Shown here: one piece after another, positions 17,871-27,900 of the stretch
Position numbering within the stretch: the stretch's first letter is position 1
Layout: every line of letters begins with the position of its first letter
Source of the DNA: Candidatus Gastranaerophilales bacterium
Lineage (GTDB): Bacteria; Cyanobacteriota; Vampirovibrionia; Gastranaerophilales; Gastranaerophilaceae
NCBI GenBank assembly: GCA_944325155.1
Contig: CALUYY010000004.1
Span: 1 to 64,000 of the forward strand
Reading direction: 5' to 3'
DNA length: 64,000 bases
The notes under the pieces: generated by a model
Databases searched by the model: none
The model's input: only the letters and a program-made list of their open reading frames with translations
What the model was told of the DNA's origin: nothing
Made by a program: the position numbers and the translations under genes

Positions 17871-17899
17871 TTGCCTTTTTATGACATTCAAATTATAAT
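17871..17899 (+). promoter_or_regulatory. Promoter of the GT-C glycosyltransferase gene
   Basis: TTGCCT (17871-17876), 17-nt spacer, TATAAT (17894-17899). The ATG at 17906 is 6 nt downstream, so transcription should begin at the start codon itself. Confidence 0.65.
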
Positions 17900-17905
17900 T
17901 CCTCT

Positions 17906-19891
17906 ATGAAAACAAACAAAACGTATATATTCTTCGGGCTTTTTATCCTTACGGTTTTATTATTTATAATATCTTTTTTAAACCTTTTAAATTCAAAAAG
18001 ACCTTTGTATAAAATTTTTCCGCCGGTATATAACAATATGAATATCATCCTTGAAACAAAAGGAGAAGTTTTGCCCGATGATATTTTAATTAAGGCAAAT
18101 GAAAATTATTATACTTTGGCAAAATCAAGAAATTTATCAAATAATACTCTCTATGGAAAAATTGAAACGCTTGATTTGGTTATAAATAAAAATTTTAAAG
18201 GAGAAATTAAAGATATTATTGTTTTTAACGATTTAAAGACAAATTACTTTAAAGATTTTTCCCTGTTTAAAAAAGAAGATGTTGAATTTTCAGACGGCAA
18301 AATCAATAAAGCATATATAAAATATACGTTTCCGGACAGTGTAAAATACAATAAAAATTCTAAAAGCTATAATTTTCATTCAATCAATAATTTAATCTGT
18401 AATATATTTTTACTGCCCTTCAGTTTTAATATTGCATGTTTAATTCCTTATATTATGCTTTTTATCTCAATTGTTTATTACATTAACAATAAAAAAGAGA
18501 TTAAACCCGTAAAAATTAATCCTTATTTAATAAGCGCCGTTTTATTCATATTCGGAATTTTTATTTATTCTAACGGCATGGGGGATTACCTTCCGTGGAA
18601 TGATGAATATTTTTCAATAGAATTTTCAGACCCCTCATCGTCTTTAAACAAGCTTTTTTCTGACCCCGGGAATCCGCCTTTATTTTATATAATATTCAGA
18701 ATTTTTCTTTCGATATTTAAAATATCAACCCTCTCCGTTAAAGTTTTTCCTTTTATATTCGGGGTTTTAACCTTATTTTTCATCTGGTGTTTCTTAAAAA
18801 AAAGATACGATACAAAAAGCGCAAATATAGGCTTATTGCTTGCAATTATCAACATTCCCCTTGTTTATTATGCGCTTGAAGCAAGAAGCTATATTATGCA
18901 GGCGATGTTAACGCCTTTAATTGTTTATTCTTTATTTGAAATACTTGAGAAAAACGACAAAAAACATTATGTAATTTATACGGTTTTATCGGTTATTGCG
19001 TTTAATCTTCATTATTATGAAATATTATTTTTGTTTTCAAACTTTTTATTTGCGGTAATTTATCTTTTAATAAATAAAAGATATAAAGACATCTTGAAAT
19101 TTGTTTTATGCAATTTTATCGCATTTTTGTCGTTTCTGCCGTTTTTTTTAAATACGGCGTTAAATAAAGCTTTAATTGATTCAAATTTTAACAATTGGAT
19201 ACCCGATATTAATTTTTCACAAATTAAAAAATGCATCTTTTATATAACGGGGGGAATTTTTTCATTAATTTTATCTTTTGTATTTTTTATAAAAAATGCT
19301 TTATTGAACGAAGATAAAAAAAGAAAAGATATGATAATTTATTCCTTTTTAACAATAACATCCACAATAGCTTTCGGAATAATTTTATCTTATTTAATAC
19401 GCCCCATGCTGGTTGAGAGGTATCTTGTTTTATTATCTCCTCTTTTTATAATCTTTTTGGCATCAATATTTACATCAAAATATAAATTTAAATATATTGC
19501 GGTTGTTTTTATTATATGGGTTTTAGTTTTGCAGATTGGGTCTTTTGAAAAAAATAACAAAAGAAAAGGGATGATTGAAATTCCGCTTGAATTTTCAAAA
19601 AAATATATGGAAGAAAAGAAACCAAAAAATAATATCTATACGGTAACAAACATCTCAAACGTTTCATATCTTAATAATAAAGATAAATATATAAAAGACG
19701 GCATTATCTATCTTTCAAAATCCGTAAAAGTTATTGAAGAAGAAATAAATAACATTTTAAAAAATGATAAAAACGCCGTTATTTTTACGATGTTATTGGA
19801 AACGGATGAAAAAAATTCAAAAATGCCCGATAACTACCACTGTTATTTTAATTCATCAAATGATTTATGCTTGTGGAAAATTACAAATTAA
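17906..19891 (+). CDS. GT-C membrane glycosyltransferase (PMT/ArnT-like, GT39-type)
   Basis: 661 aa. After one N-terminal helix (about 8-28) and an ~120-residue extracytoplasmic domain, a series of about ten membrane helices follows. In the first long loop PWNDEYFS provides the acidic catalytic-type residues seen in GT-C enzymes, and EARSY matches a motif of ArnT/PMT-like proteins. These enzymes transfer sugars from polyprenyl-phosphate donors to lipids or proteins outside the inner membrane. The acceptor is unknown; no sugar-synthesis genes are adjacent. Very AT-rich and Ile/Asn/Lys-rich. Confidence 0.78.
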   Translation: MKTNKTYIFFGLFILTVLLFIISFLNLLNSKRPLYKIFPPVYNNMNIILETKGEVLPDDILIKANENYYTLAKSRNLSNNTLYGKIETLDLVINKNFKGEIKDIIVFNDLKTNYFKDFSLFKKEDVEFSDGKINKAYIKYTFPDSVKYNKNSKSYNFHSINNLICNIFLLPFSFNIACLIPYIMLFISIVYYINNKKEIKPVKINPYLISAVLFIFGIFIYSNGMGDYLPWNDEYFSIEFSDPSSSLNKLFSDPGNPPLFYIIFRIFLSIFKISTLSVKVFPFIFGVLTLFFIWCFLKKRYDTKSANIGLLLAIINIPLVYYALEARSYIMQAMLTPLIVYSLFEILEKNDKKHYVIYTVLSVIAFNLHYYEILFLFSNFLFAVIYLLINKRYKDILKFVLCNFIAFLSFLPFFLNTALNKALIDSNFNNWIPDINFSQIKKCIFYITGGIFSLILSFVFFIKNALLNEDKKRKDMIIYSFLTITSTIAFGIILSYLIRPMLVERYLVLLSPLFIIFLASIFTSKYKFKYIAVVFIIWVLVLQIGSFEKNNKRKGMIEIPLEFSKKYMEEKKPKNNIYTVTNISNVSYLNNKDKYIKDGIIYLSKSVKVIEEEINNILKNDKNAVIFTMLLETDEKNSKMPDNYHCYFNSSNDLCLWKITN

Positions 19892-19902
19892 ATATAGAGT
19901 TA

Positions 19903-19911
19903 TGATAAAAT
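19903..19911 (+). promoter_or_regulatory. Extended -10 box of the HAD phosphatase gene
   Basis: TG-A-TAAAAT at 19903-19911, 6 nt before the ATG at 19918; no ribosome-binding site fits between. Confidence 0.45.
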
Positions 19912-19917
19912 CAGTTT

Positions 19918-20586
19918 ATGCAAAACCTTAAAAATTTAAAAATCGATACATTAATTTTTGACCTTGACGGAACGTTAATTGATACGGTTGACGATTTAAC
20001 GGACAGCGTTAATTATGCGCTTAATTATTTTAATTACCCCGTTAAAACAAAAGATGAAATAAGGCTTGCGGTGGGCTTTGGCGTTTCCAAACTGTTTGAA
20101 AACGTGCTGCCTTCGGGCGTCAGCGATAAAAGATTTATGGAATGCATTGAAAAATTTAAAGAATTTTATACAACTATAGAAAAATCAAAAACACACCCGT
20201 ATGAAGGAATAATTGAACTTTTAAAAACCTTGAAAGAAAAAAATTATAAAACTGGCGTTGTTTCAAATAAATTTAATATCGCAACAAAAATGAACTGCAA
20301 AAAATTTTTTGATGATTTAATCGACTATGCGATAGGCGAAGACGAAGCAAACGGAATTATAAGAAAACCGAATCCCATAGGTGTATATAAAGTTATTGAA
20401 AAATTAAATTCAAAAATTGAAAATTGTATATATCTGGGAGATTCAGATGTTGATATTCAAACCGCCAAAAATGCAAATATACCGTGTATAAGCGTTTTGT
20501 GGGGGTTCAGAAGCAAAGAATTTTTAATTAAATCGGGCGGGGAAATCTTTGTTTCAAAACCGGGTGAAATTTTGGATATTATCTAG
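19918..20586 (+). CDS. gph: HAD-family phosphatase, phosphoglycolate phosphatase-like
   Basis: 222 aa. Motif I is FDLDGT (Asp15 nucleophile and Asp17), VVSNK supplies motif II near residue 118, and YLGDSDVDIQ the acidic motif near residue 181. The cap domain position (after motif I) and sequence VGFGVSKLFENVLP fit Gph/PpaX-type enzymes that hydrolyse 2-phosphoglycolate or pyrophosphate. Lies between the glycosyltransferase and yifB with its own likely promoter. The substrate is inferred from similarity only. Confidence 0.82.
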   Translation: MQNLKNLKIDTLIFDLDGTLIDTVDDLTDSVNYALNYFNYPVKTKDEIRLAVGFGVSKLFENVLPSGVSDKRFMECIEKFKEFYTTIEKSKTHPYEGIIELLKTLKEKNYKTGVVSNKFNIATKMNCKKFFDDLIDYAIGEDEANGIIRKPNPIGVYKVIEKLNSKIENCIYLGDSDVDIQTAKNANIPCISVLWGFRSKEFLIKSGGEIFVSKPGEILDII

Positions 20587-20588
20587 AG

Positions 20589-20594
20589 TATAAT
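20589..20594 (+). promoter_or_regulatory. -10 box of yifB/comM
   Basis: TATAAT at 20589-20594, 7 nt before the ATG at 20602, overlapping the stop region of the upstream gene. No Shine-Dalgarno sequence. Confidence 0.5.
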
Positions 20595-20601
20595 ATTAAT
20601 T

Positions 20602-22119
20602 ATGGTTATAAAAGTTATAAGTGCAGCAGTTACAGGACTTGATATTCATAAAATATCGGTTGAGGTTGATGTTACAAATTCGCTTCCGCAGATTATAATT
20701 GTGGGTCTTGGAGATACCGCCATATCGGAAGCAAAAGAAAGAATCAAACTTGCGATAAAAAATTCCGGCTTTGAATTTCCGAAAACAAAAGTTGTGATAA
20801 ATCTTGCTCCCGCCAATTTAAAAAAAGAAGGTGCGCTTTATGATTTGGCAATGGCAACGGGAATTTTAGCCAAAGAAAAAATAATAAATAAAATCCCCGA
20901 TGATATTGCATTTTTGGGCGAATTATCTCTGGATGGCTCAATTCGTCCCGTTAACGGAGTTTTACCGATAGTATCAGGGTTAAAAGAACTCGGAATTAAA
21001 AAAGTTATTCTTCCTTTTGAAAATTTAGACGAAGCAAGCTTTGTTGAAGAAATTGAAACATTGGGCGCCAGAAATTTAGGGGAAGTTGTTTTATATTTAA
21101 ATGAAGATTATCCTCTTAAAAAATTAAAACAAAAGGTTGATGATTTTTTAAATATTGATTTTAATTTTGAATTTGATTTTAAGGATATTAAAGGGCAATT
21201 CCACGCTAAAAAAGCACTTGAAATCGCGGCGGCGGGCGCCCATAACGTTTTGATGTCCGGGTCTCCGGGGTCGGGTAAAACAATGCTTGCAAAAGCATTT
21301 TGTTCGATTTTGCCGCCGTTAACCAAAAATGAAGCAATTGAATTAACGAAAATTTATTCCATTGCCGGTCTTTTGGATTTAAAAACTCCATTAATCAACA
21401 AGCGTCCGTTCAGATCACCCCACCACAGCGCTTCATCCGTTGGCATAACGGGGGGCGGTACAATGATAAAACCCGGGGAAATTACGCTTGCACACAGAGG
21501 AGTTTTATTTTTAGACGAAATGCCCGAATTTCAAAGAAGCGTTCTGGAAGTTTTAAGACAGCCTCTGGAAGAAAATTTTGTAACAATTTCAAGGGCTCAA
21601 AACACGGTAAAATATCCCGCCAATTTTATTTTAATCGGTGCGATGAACCCGTGCCCGTGCGGATTTTTGGGAGATAAACAAAAAAAGTGTATTTGTTCGG
21701 ATTTTCAGATACAAAGATATAAATCAAAATTATCGGGGCCTCTGTTAGATAGAATTGATTTGCATATAACCGTTCCGAGGCTTACGGATGAAGAGCTTTT
21801 AAACATTAAAGAAGATAAGGAAACATCGTTTGATATAAGACAAAGAGTAATAAAAGCAAGGCAAATTCAAACGGAAAGATATAAAAAAGATAATATTTAT
21901 ACAAATTCGGAATTAACGCCCAAATTGATAAATAAGTATTGTAAAATCGACGAAGGGTCAAAACAAATGCTGAAGGGCGCAATCAATAAATTTAATTTAT
22001 CCGCAAGAAGCTATGACAGAATTTTAAAGATTTCAAGAACGATAGCAGACCTTAACGGGTCAAATGATATTAAAACGGAACATATAGCGCAGGCTTTGAC
22101 GTTCAGGGGATTAAATTAA
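20602..22119 (+). CDS. comM: ComM/YifB family AAA+ ATPase (magnesium-chelatase-like)
   Basis: 505 aa, full length. N-terminal Lon-protease-like ChlI domain (about 15-140) with the typical ALYDLAMATGIL segment. A central AAA+ core has Walker A GSPGSGKT (about 217-224), RPFRSPHHS, Walker B LFLDEMPEF and the AMNPCPCG motif with a following cysteine cluster (C-x-C near CICSD). ComM is a hexameric branch-migration helicase that helps integrate incoming DNA during natural transformation. The comFC gene at 60380 is another competence-type gene in the window, but both are widespread in non-transformable bacteria. Confidence 0.93.
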   Translation: MVIKVISAAVTGLDIHKISVEVDVTNSLPQIIIVGLGDTAISEAKERIKLAIKNSGFEFPKTKVVINLAPANLKKEGALYDLAMATGILAKEKIINKIPDDIAFLGELSLDGSIRPVNGVLPIVSGLKELGIKKVILPFENLDEASFVEEIETLGARNLGEVVLYLNEDYPLKKLKQKVDDFLNIDFNFEFDFKDIKGQFHAKKALEIAAAGAHNVLMSGSPGSGKTMLAKAFCSILPPLTKNEAIELTKIYSIAGLLDLKTPLINKRPFRSPHHSASSVGITGGGTMIKPGEITLAHRGVLFLDEMPEFQRSVLEVLRQPLEENFVTISRAQNTVKYPANFILIGAMNPCPCGFLGDKQKKCICSDFQIQRYKSKLSGPLLDRIDLHITVPRLTDEELLNIKEDKETSFDIRQRVIKARQIQTERYKKDNIYTNSELTPKLINKYCKIDEGSKQMLKGAINKFNLSARSYDRILKISRTIADLNGSNDIKTEHIAQALTFRGLN

Positions 22120-22200
22120 CCTTATTTTGTAAACAACAGGATAAATTCATTTTTAAAAGACTTGATTATAATAAAAATAACAAATTAAGAAAGGTTTTTT

Positions 22201-22596
22201 ATGAGAAATTGGATAATAATTTTACTTGTTTTTCTTATACCGATTTCGGTTTTTGCGGTTTTACAATATACAACAAATGATTATGCCGCAAACGCAAATT
22301 CAATCCAAAATGTTCAGGGAGCAAGATTGTTAAAATTTTCATCGCCCTTGTGCTCCGAATGCAAAGAGGTAAAAAAGGTTGTATCTTCCGTTATGCCCGA
22401 TTATAAGGACAGTATTATTTTTGAAGATATAAATGTATCCGATAACAGCGAAAAAAGCGAAGAGATGATTGAACAATATCAAATATCGGTTGTGCCCACG
22501 GTTATATTTATCGATAAAAGCGGAAATATAACATATAAAAAAGAAGGGCTTATTAAAGAAGAAGAACTGAGAGAAAATTTGGATAAGATAAAATAA
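22201..22596 (+). CDS. Membrane-anchored thioredoxin-fold protein (CSEC active site)
   Basis: 131 aa. A hydrophobic segment at residues 4-20 acts as signal peptide or anchor, followed by a thioredoxin fold with redox motif CSEC (about residues 52-55) after KFSSPL and a cis-Pro in VVPTVIFI. The stop overlaps the ATG of the CcdA gene (TAATG), which supports a joint role: CcdA passes electrons across the membrane to this protein, which then reduces disulfides outside the cytoplasm, for example in cytochrome c maturation or oxidative repair. AAGAAAGG precedes the start. Confidence 0.85.
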   Translation: MRNWIIILLVFLIPISVFAVLQYTTNDYAANANSIQNVQGARLLKFSSPLCSECKEVKKVVSSVMPDYKDSIIFEDINVSDNSEKSEEMIEQYQISVVPTVIFIDKSGNITYKKEGLIKEEELRENLDKIK

Positions 22597-23315
22597 TGAA
22601 CGAATTAACCGATATATTTACGTCATATCTTCAAAACGGGGAATTTTCCCTGTTTGTATTATTGATTTCTTTTGCGGGCGGGATTATTTCGTCTTTAAGC
22701 CCCTGTACATTAGGAATTTTGCCGATTGTAACAGGTTATGTCATAGGATATGACAACGAAAGAAAATCTTTTTATACGTTTATTCAAATGCTGTCTTTTG
22801 TTTTGGGTTTAAGTGTTATTTTAACCGCAATAGGAATAATTTGTGCGCTTTCGGGAAAAGTTTTTATTGCAATCGGCGGAAATTACTGGGTTTTATTTAT
22901 GGCGTCTTTAATTATGATTTTGGGGCTTAATTTAGTCGGCGTTGTTGAAATTCCGATTCCCGTCATAATTAAAAAAATGCCAAAAACCAAAGGAAAAAGC
23001 CTTTTTATATATCCTTTCATTCTGGGTGTTTTCTTTGCTCTTGCGTCAACCCCCTGTTCAACCCCCATACTGGCGGGGATTATGAGTTTTGCGACATTAT
23101 CCCAAAATATAATGTATTCGGCATTATTACTGCTGGCATTTTCGTTGGGGCAAGGCGTTATTATTATTCTTGCGGGCGTATTTTCATCATTAATTAAAAA
23201 TATGAAAAGCATAAATAAATACAGCGGGCTTTTGATGAAAGCGGCAGGCGGATTGCTTATTTTATCTTCATTATTTATTTTTTATAAAATATTTTCACCC
23301 TTTATTTTGAAATAA
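22596..23315 (+). CDS. ccdA: CcdA/DsbD-type transmembrane electron transporter
   Basis: 239 aa with six predicted helices. The two hallmark cysteines lie in SLSPCTLGILP (helix 1) and ALASTPCSTPIL (helix 4), arranged as an inverted repeat as in CcdA/DsbD. It transfers reducing power from cytoplasmic thioredoxin to extracytoplasmic partners, here most likely the thioredoxin-fold protein encoded immediately upstream and overlapping by one base. Confidence 0.9.
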   Translation: MNELTDIFTSYLQNGEFSLFVLLISFAGGIISSLSPCTLGILPIVTGYVIGYDNERKSFYTFIQMLSFVLGLSVILTAIGIICALSGKVFIAIGGNYWVLFMASLIMILGLNLVGVVEIPIPVIIKKMPKTKGKSLFIYPFILGVFFALASTPCSTPILAGIMSFATLSQNIMYSALLLLAFSLGQGVIIILAGVFSSLIKNMKSINKYSGLLMKAAGGLLILSSLFIFYKIFSPFILK

Positions 23316-23408
23316 TATTAAGTTTTATTAATAAAAAAATCTTTCTAAAGTCATTTTTTTCTTTCAAAATGTTTTTTTAAAAATATAAAAGTGGAAGGAA
23401 GATTGGTT

Positions 23409-24017
23409 ATGGAAATTTCAATGAATGCAAAAACCGAATCACCCGTAAAAGATACGCTTAAAGCAGGTGTCGTAGGTGCTGCAACATTAGGAGGAGTTCA
23501 GGTTGCAAAAAGCGTAGCGCCCGTACTTAAAGACGGCTACACAAATTCTATTTCCCGACAACAAAGCGTAATAGATAAATTTGTAAAATCAGGTAAATCT
23601 GTTGAAGAATATATGAAAGGCCCGAGAAATTTTATAGAAAAAATTAAGGAGCCCGGTTCAATTGTAAAAACCCATGAAACAATGTCTGCCCAAAAATGGA
23701 GCGACAGTTTTGTTCCCAAATATAAAGAAACTGTATTGAAAGGCACATTGCAGGCTTCAAAAGATGCGGATAAAATGGAAAAATTATTAGAGAAAGGAAA
23801 ACCATCAAAGCTAAGTGCAATAAAAGATGCATTGGGCGATTTTGCTTCAAAAGTTAAAGGAAAAGCAAAAGATTTTATGGGCGCAGAAAATAAAATTGAT
23901 TTTCTTAAAAATCAAAAAGCACTGAAAAAAGCGGGTAAATTTGCACTTATCGGTGCAGGAATTATGGCAGGCGCCACCGTTATTAAAAATGCGCTTTCAG
24001 ATAAAAAAGCAGAATAA
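23409..24017 (+). CDS. Small protein of unknown function with C-terminal glycine-rich hydrophobic segment
   Basis: 202 aa from the ATG at 23409, chosen because GGAAGGA lies 9-15 nt upstream; a GTG at 23391 would be an alternative. The protein is Lys/Ala-rich and mostly helical, with a hydrophobic patch TLKAGVVGAATLGGV near the N-terminus and FALIGAGIMAGATVI near the C-terminus, suggesting two membrane-interacting hairpins. The C-terminal style resembles parts of the 746-aa protein at 10307. Monocistronic, ending in a strong terminator. Function unknown. Confidence 0.6.
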   Translation: MEISMNAKTESPVKDTLKAGVVGAATLGGVQVAKSVAPVLKDGYTNSISRQQSVIDKFVKSGKSVEEYMKGPRNFIEKIKEPGSIVKTHETMSAQKWSDSFVPKYKETVLKGTLQASKDADKMEKLLEKGKPSKLSAIKDALGDFASKVKGKAKDFMGAENKIDFLKNQKALKKAGKFALIGAGIMAGATVIKNALSDKKAE

Positions 24018-24034
24018 TTAGAGAAATTTATACA

Positions 24035-24066
24035 AAAAGAGGTTATTTAAAATAACCTCTTTTTTA
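24035..24066 (+). terminator. Rho-independent terminator
   Basis: AAGAGGTTATTT pairs with AAATAACCTCTT around a short loop, followed by a T-run; 18 bp beyond the stop at 24017. Confidence 0.9.
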
Positions 24067-24178
24067 TTTGTTAATAAATGTAACAATAAATTGAATTTTA
24101 CTAAAGTTTAATTAAAACAGAGCCGATAGCCTTTATATAAGAACAAGGATTAAAGAACTTATTTTAAAGGAGGCTCAA

Positions 24179-24556
24179 ATGAGCGAAATTAAATTAAACG
24201 GCTTAAACAGCAACTACGGTTTTTATCAGAAAGATGATTCCGAACCCGCCGTTAAAAGCGATGTCCAAAAAAGCGAACCTAAAGCGCCCGAAACAAAATC
24301 GGTAAATCCCGATAAAGTTTTTGATGCATTGGATGTATTGGGCAGACAAAACGCTATTAACGTTCAAGGGAAAGTATCAATCGATCCTAAAGATTATTTA
24401 AGCGAAGACAGAATCGCATCAATTGAAAGTTCAATTGCCGAATTTGAAAAAGGCGTGGAAAAATACGCCAATGCGGTAAGAGAAGAATTCGGCGGCGTGT
24501 TTAGTGAAGATACGGTTTTAGCCGTTGCAGCCAACGCATTTGCACTTAATGCATAA
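24179..24556 (+). CDS. Small acidic protein of unknown function
   Basis: 125 aa. It has the strongest Shine-Dalgarno in the window (AAAGGAGG, 24167-24174), suggesting high expression. The N-terminus is polar (SEIKLNGLNSNYGFYQKD) and appears disordered up to about residue 45; the remainder is predicted helical and ends in AVAANAFALNA. No known motif. Own promoter region upstream and terminator downstream make it a single-gene unit. Function not recognised. Confidence 0.6.
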   Translation: MSEIKLNGLNSNYGFYQKDDSEPAVKSDVQKSEPKAPETKSVNPDKVFDALDVLGRQNAINVQGKVSIDPKDYLSEDRIASIESSIAEFEKGVEKYANAVREEFGGVFSEDTVLAVAANAFALNA

Positions 24557-24620
24557 AAAATGTGCAAATGAAAACAAATATTTCTCTCTCCTCCTTATCT
24601 CTATAGTTCTTTAAAATTTT

Positions 24621-24652
24621 ACCCTCAGACGTTTTGTTTGGGGGCTTTTTTT
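24621..24652 (+). terminator. Rho-independent terminator (G-U containing stem)
   Basis: CCCTCAGAC pairs with GTTTGGGGG (two G-U pairs) across a short loop, followed by seven T's, downstream of the small acidic protein gene. The T-run overlaps the end of the minus-strand LuxR-type gene by one or two bases. Confidence 0.75.
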
Positions 24653-24884
24653 ATACATCTATTTCATTTATTTTTAAAACCCCTTTTTTAATTCCGATAA
24701 TAACCGCAATCAGTCTGTCTTTTGCCTTCAATTTTTTTAAAATTGAAGCCACATGGGATTTTACGGTATGCGAAGTGATGGAGAGATTATATGCGATTGA
24801 ATTATTATTAAGCCCTTTTGCCATAAGGTTCAAAACCTGAAATTCTCTTTTTGTTAAATGAATTTTATTATCCGGGCTTTTCAT
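24651..24884 (-). CDS. Tiny LuxR-type helix-turn-helix protein (77 aa)
   Basis: Consists almost only of a GerE/LuxR DNA-binding domain: LTKREFQVLNLMAKGLNNNSIA, then TVKSHVASILKKL as recognition helix. There is no receiver or ligand-binding domain, in contrast to NarL/FixJ regulators of about 200 aa. A second protein of the same kind (65 aa) is at 47905. It may act as a constitutive DNA-binding dimer, or dimerise with a larger partner. Lies 94 bp upstream of the dnaE stop, in the same direction. Confidence 0.85.
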   Translation of the reverse strand: MKSPDNKIHLTKREFQVLNLMAKGLNNNSIAYNLSITSHTVKSHVASILKKLKAKDRLIAVIIGIKKGVLKINEIDV

Positions 24885-24978
24885 TTTATTTCTTTCAAAT
24901 TATATTACGTCGGACTAATTTTACCTTTTTTTATTTAAAAAAAGTTTATGTATTTTACCCGATAAAAATAATTTGAAA

Positions 24979-27900
24979 TTATTTGCCCAAAGCCCTGACG
25001 CTTAGTTCCAATTTGCCTTTAAAGGCTTTATTTATTTCATTTTGCAAATCGGAATCGGGGTTAACCCAGAGTCTTTTGTTTGTTAAGATTTGAACTCTTT
25101 TATCAAAATTCGGGCTTTCGGGGTCTTCAAAATCGATAACCACCGGGCTTTTGCCGCCGTATTTAGATAAAAGTTCTTTTAAATATTCGTTTTCTTCAAA
25201 TTCAAAATGCTGAAGCATTTTTATCGTAACAAGATTAACGTTTTGAACGGGCTGAACTTCATTAACCGATATATTTAATTCGCCGCCCTCTCTTACGTTT
25301 ATTCTTCCTGTCATTATAACTTTTTCATCGTTATTTAGAATTGAAGAAAATTGTTCCGTAATTTTAGGAAATGAAACAAATTCAATTCTTCCGCCCGATA
25401 AATCTTCAATTGTGCCGATTTTTAAAATTTTAGAAGGGTCTTTTCTTGTGGGTTTTGAGATGACCTGCGATAAAAGACCGCAAATTGTAACCTGTTTATC
25501 TTTTTCAGGCGCCTGTATAATTTCTGAAATCGTATCGGTAGTTAAATATTTAATTGTGTCTTTTATACTTGATAAAGGGTGAGATGTAACGTATATTCCC
25601 ATTAAATCATGCTCAAACTGCTGAATTTCCGTATCTTTATATTCTTCGGAACTTCCCAGAAGTTCAAAAGTAGGAAGCCCGATTTCCTGTGCGTCAATAC
25701 CCGCGCTTTCAAAAAGGCTTACCTGCCCCGCTTTATGGGAAGATTTTCTTTGCGCAACATCTTTATTTATTCTCTCTAAATTTTCGATTAACTGTTTTCT
25801 TGATTTTTCAATTCTTGAAAATGCACCGACTTTAATTAATGCTTCCAAAGTAAGCTTATTAACGCCTCTGCCGTCCATTCTCGTACAATAATCATACAAA
25901 CTTTCAAATTCTTTTTCTTTCCTTAATTCCATAATCTCTTCAACAACGCCTCTTCCGACGTTTTTAATTGAAGCAAGACCAAATCTTATATTATCGCCGT
26001 CGGGTGTAAAATCGGCGTCCGATTTATTTATATCGGGAGGCAAAACCTCAATCCCAAGCGCCTGACATTGGAGAATATAAGCTTGTGTTTTTTCCTGATT
26101 ATTTGCTTGCGAAGTTAAGTTTGCAGCCATCCATTCAACGGGATAATGAGCTTTAAGATATGCTGTTTGATAAGCTATAAAAGCGTATGCCGATGAGTGA
26201 GCTTTATTGAAACAGTATTTTGCAAAACTTTCAATTTGTTCAAACAAAGTATTTGCGGCGTCTTCCGTCATGCCTTTGTTGGCGGAAGCTTTAACGAAGC
26301 GGACTTTTTGTTCCGCCATCTGCTGAAGCTTCTTTTTACCCATCATGCGGCGCACCATATCGGCATCGCCCAATGAATAATCGGCAAGCGTTCTGAATAT
26401 TTGCATAATCTGCTCTTGATATAAAATCGTGCCGTATGTATCTTTTAAGATATTTTCCAAAAGCGGATGAGCGTATTCGATTTTTTGGCGTCCGTGTTTC
26501 CTGTCGACAAAGTCTTTTGTCATGCCGGCTTCCAGAGGTCCCGGGCGAAAAAGAGCAACAAGAGCGCCAAGATCTTCAAAAACAGAGGGTTTTAATTCTT
26601 TTACCAATCTTTTCATCCCCGGAGATTCAAGCTGGAATACACTGTCCGTATCGCCTTTTTTCAACAATTCAAATGTTTTTTCATCATCCAGAGGAATTTT
26701 GTTTATCTCTACATCGATTCCTTTTCTTTTTTTAATCATATCAAGGCAATCTCTTATAATGGTAAGAGTTTCAAGGCCCAAGAAATCCATTTTTAAAAGA
26801 CCGATTTTTTCAATTCCCGCCATAGGGTATTGGGTTGTTGTCGATTTTTCTTTTGAAAGTGCAACGGGAATAATTTCAGACATCGGTTTCGGCGCAATAA
26901 TAACGCCTGCGGCGTGGGTGCCCACCTGGTTTTTTAAACCTTCAAGATGAAGTGCTTCATCAATCAGCCCGTGGGCTTCCGAATTTGTGTCATATAATTT
27001 CCTGAATTCAGTACCGTCCAAAAGAGCGTCATTTAATTTGGTCCCGGGAACCGACGGAATCATGCCTGCCCAGGTGTTGCTTGTCGTAAAATCAATATCA
27101 TAAACTCTTGCAACCGCTTTTAGTGCGGCTTTTGCAGCAAGAGTGCCGAATGTTATAATCTGGCAAACATGGTCGCTGCCCCAGCGCTCCGATACATAAT
27201 CAATGACTTCGCCCCTTCTTCTTTTGCAAAAGTCAATATCGATATCGGGCATTGATATTCTTTCGGGGTTTAAAAATCTTTCAAACAACAGATTGTGTTC
27301 AATAGGGTCCAGTTCGGTTATACCCAATGCATAAGCAACGATACTTCCCGCAGCCGAGCCTCTTCCGGGACCTACCGGTATATCGTGGTTTTTTGCCCAG
27401 TTGATAAAATCCCAGGTCAAAAGGAAGTATGCGGGAAAACCCATTTTAAAAATTACGCCTTTTTCATATTCGTATCTTTCCAAAATGTCATTTGGTACAG
27501 GGTCGGAATATCTTTCTTTTAAACCTTTTTTGCATAAGAGGTCAAAATATTCTTCTTCGGATAAATTATCGGGGCAAGGGAATTTTGGAAGATATTCTTT
27601 TGTTTTCCCGAATTCAAGCTTATCCATTTGAAAATCGATTTTATCCGCAATTTCAACCGTATTATTAATGCATTGGTTAAAATATTCTTCATCCATCCAG
27701 GAAAACGCTTCTTTTAATTCTTCAACCGTTTTTACATAAAATTCGCTGTTTGAAAATTTAAAACGGTTTTGCTCATGTTTAGAAGATTTTGTTTGTTCGC
27801 AAAGAAGAGTATCATGCCATGAGGCGTCTTCTTTTCTTAAATAGTGGGAGTCGTTTGTAATAACGGTTTTTATATTATGCTTTTTTGCCATTTCCATTAA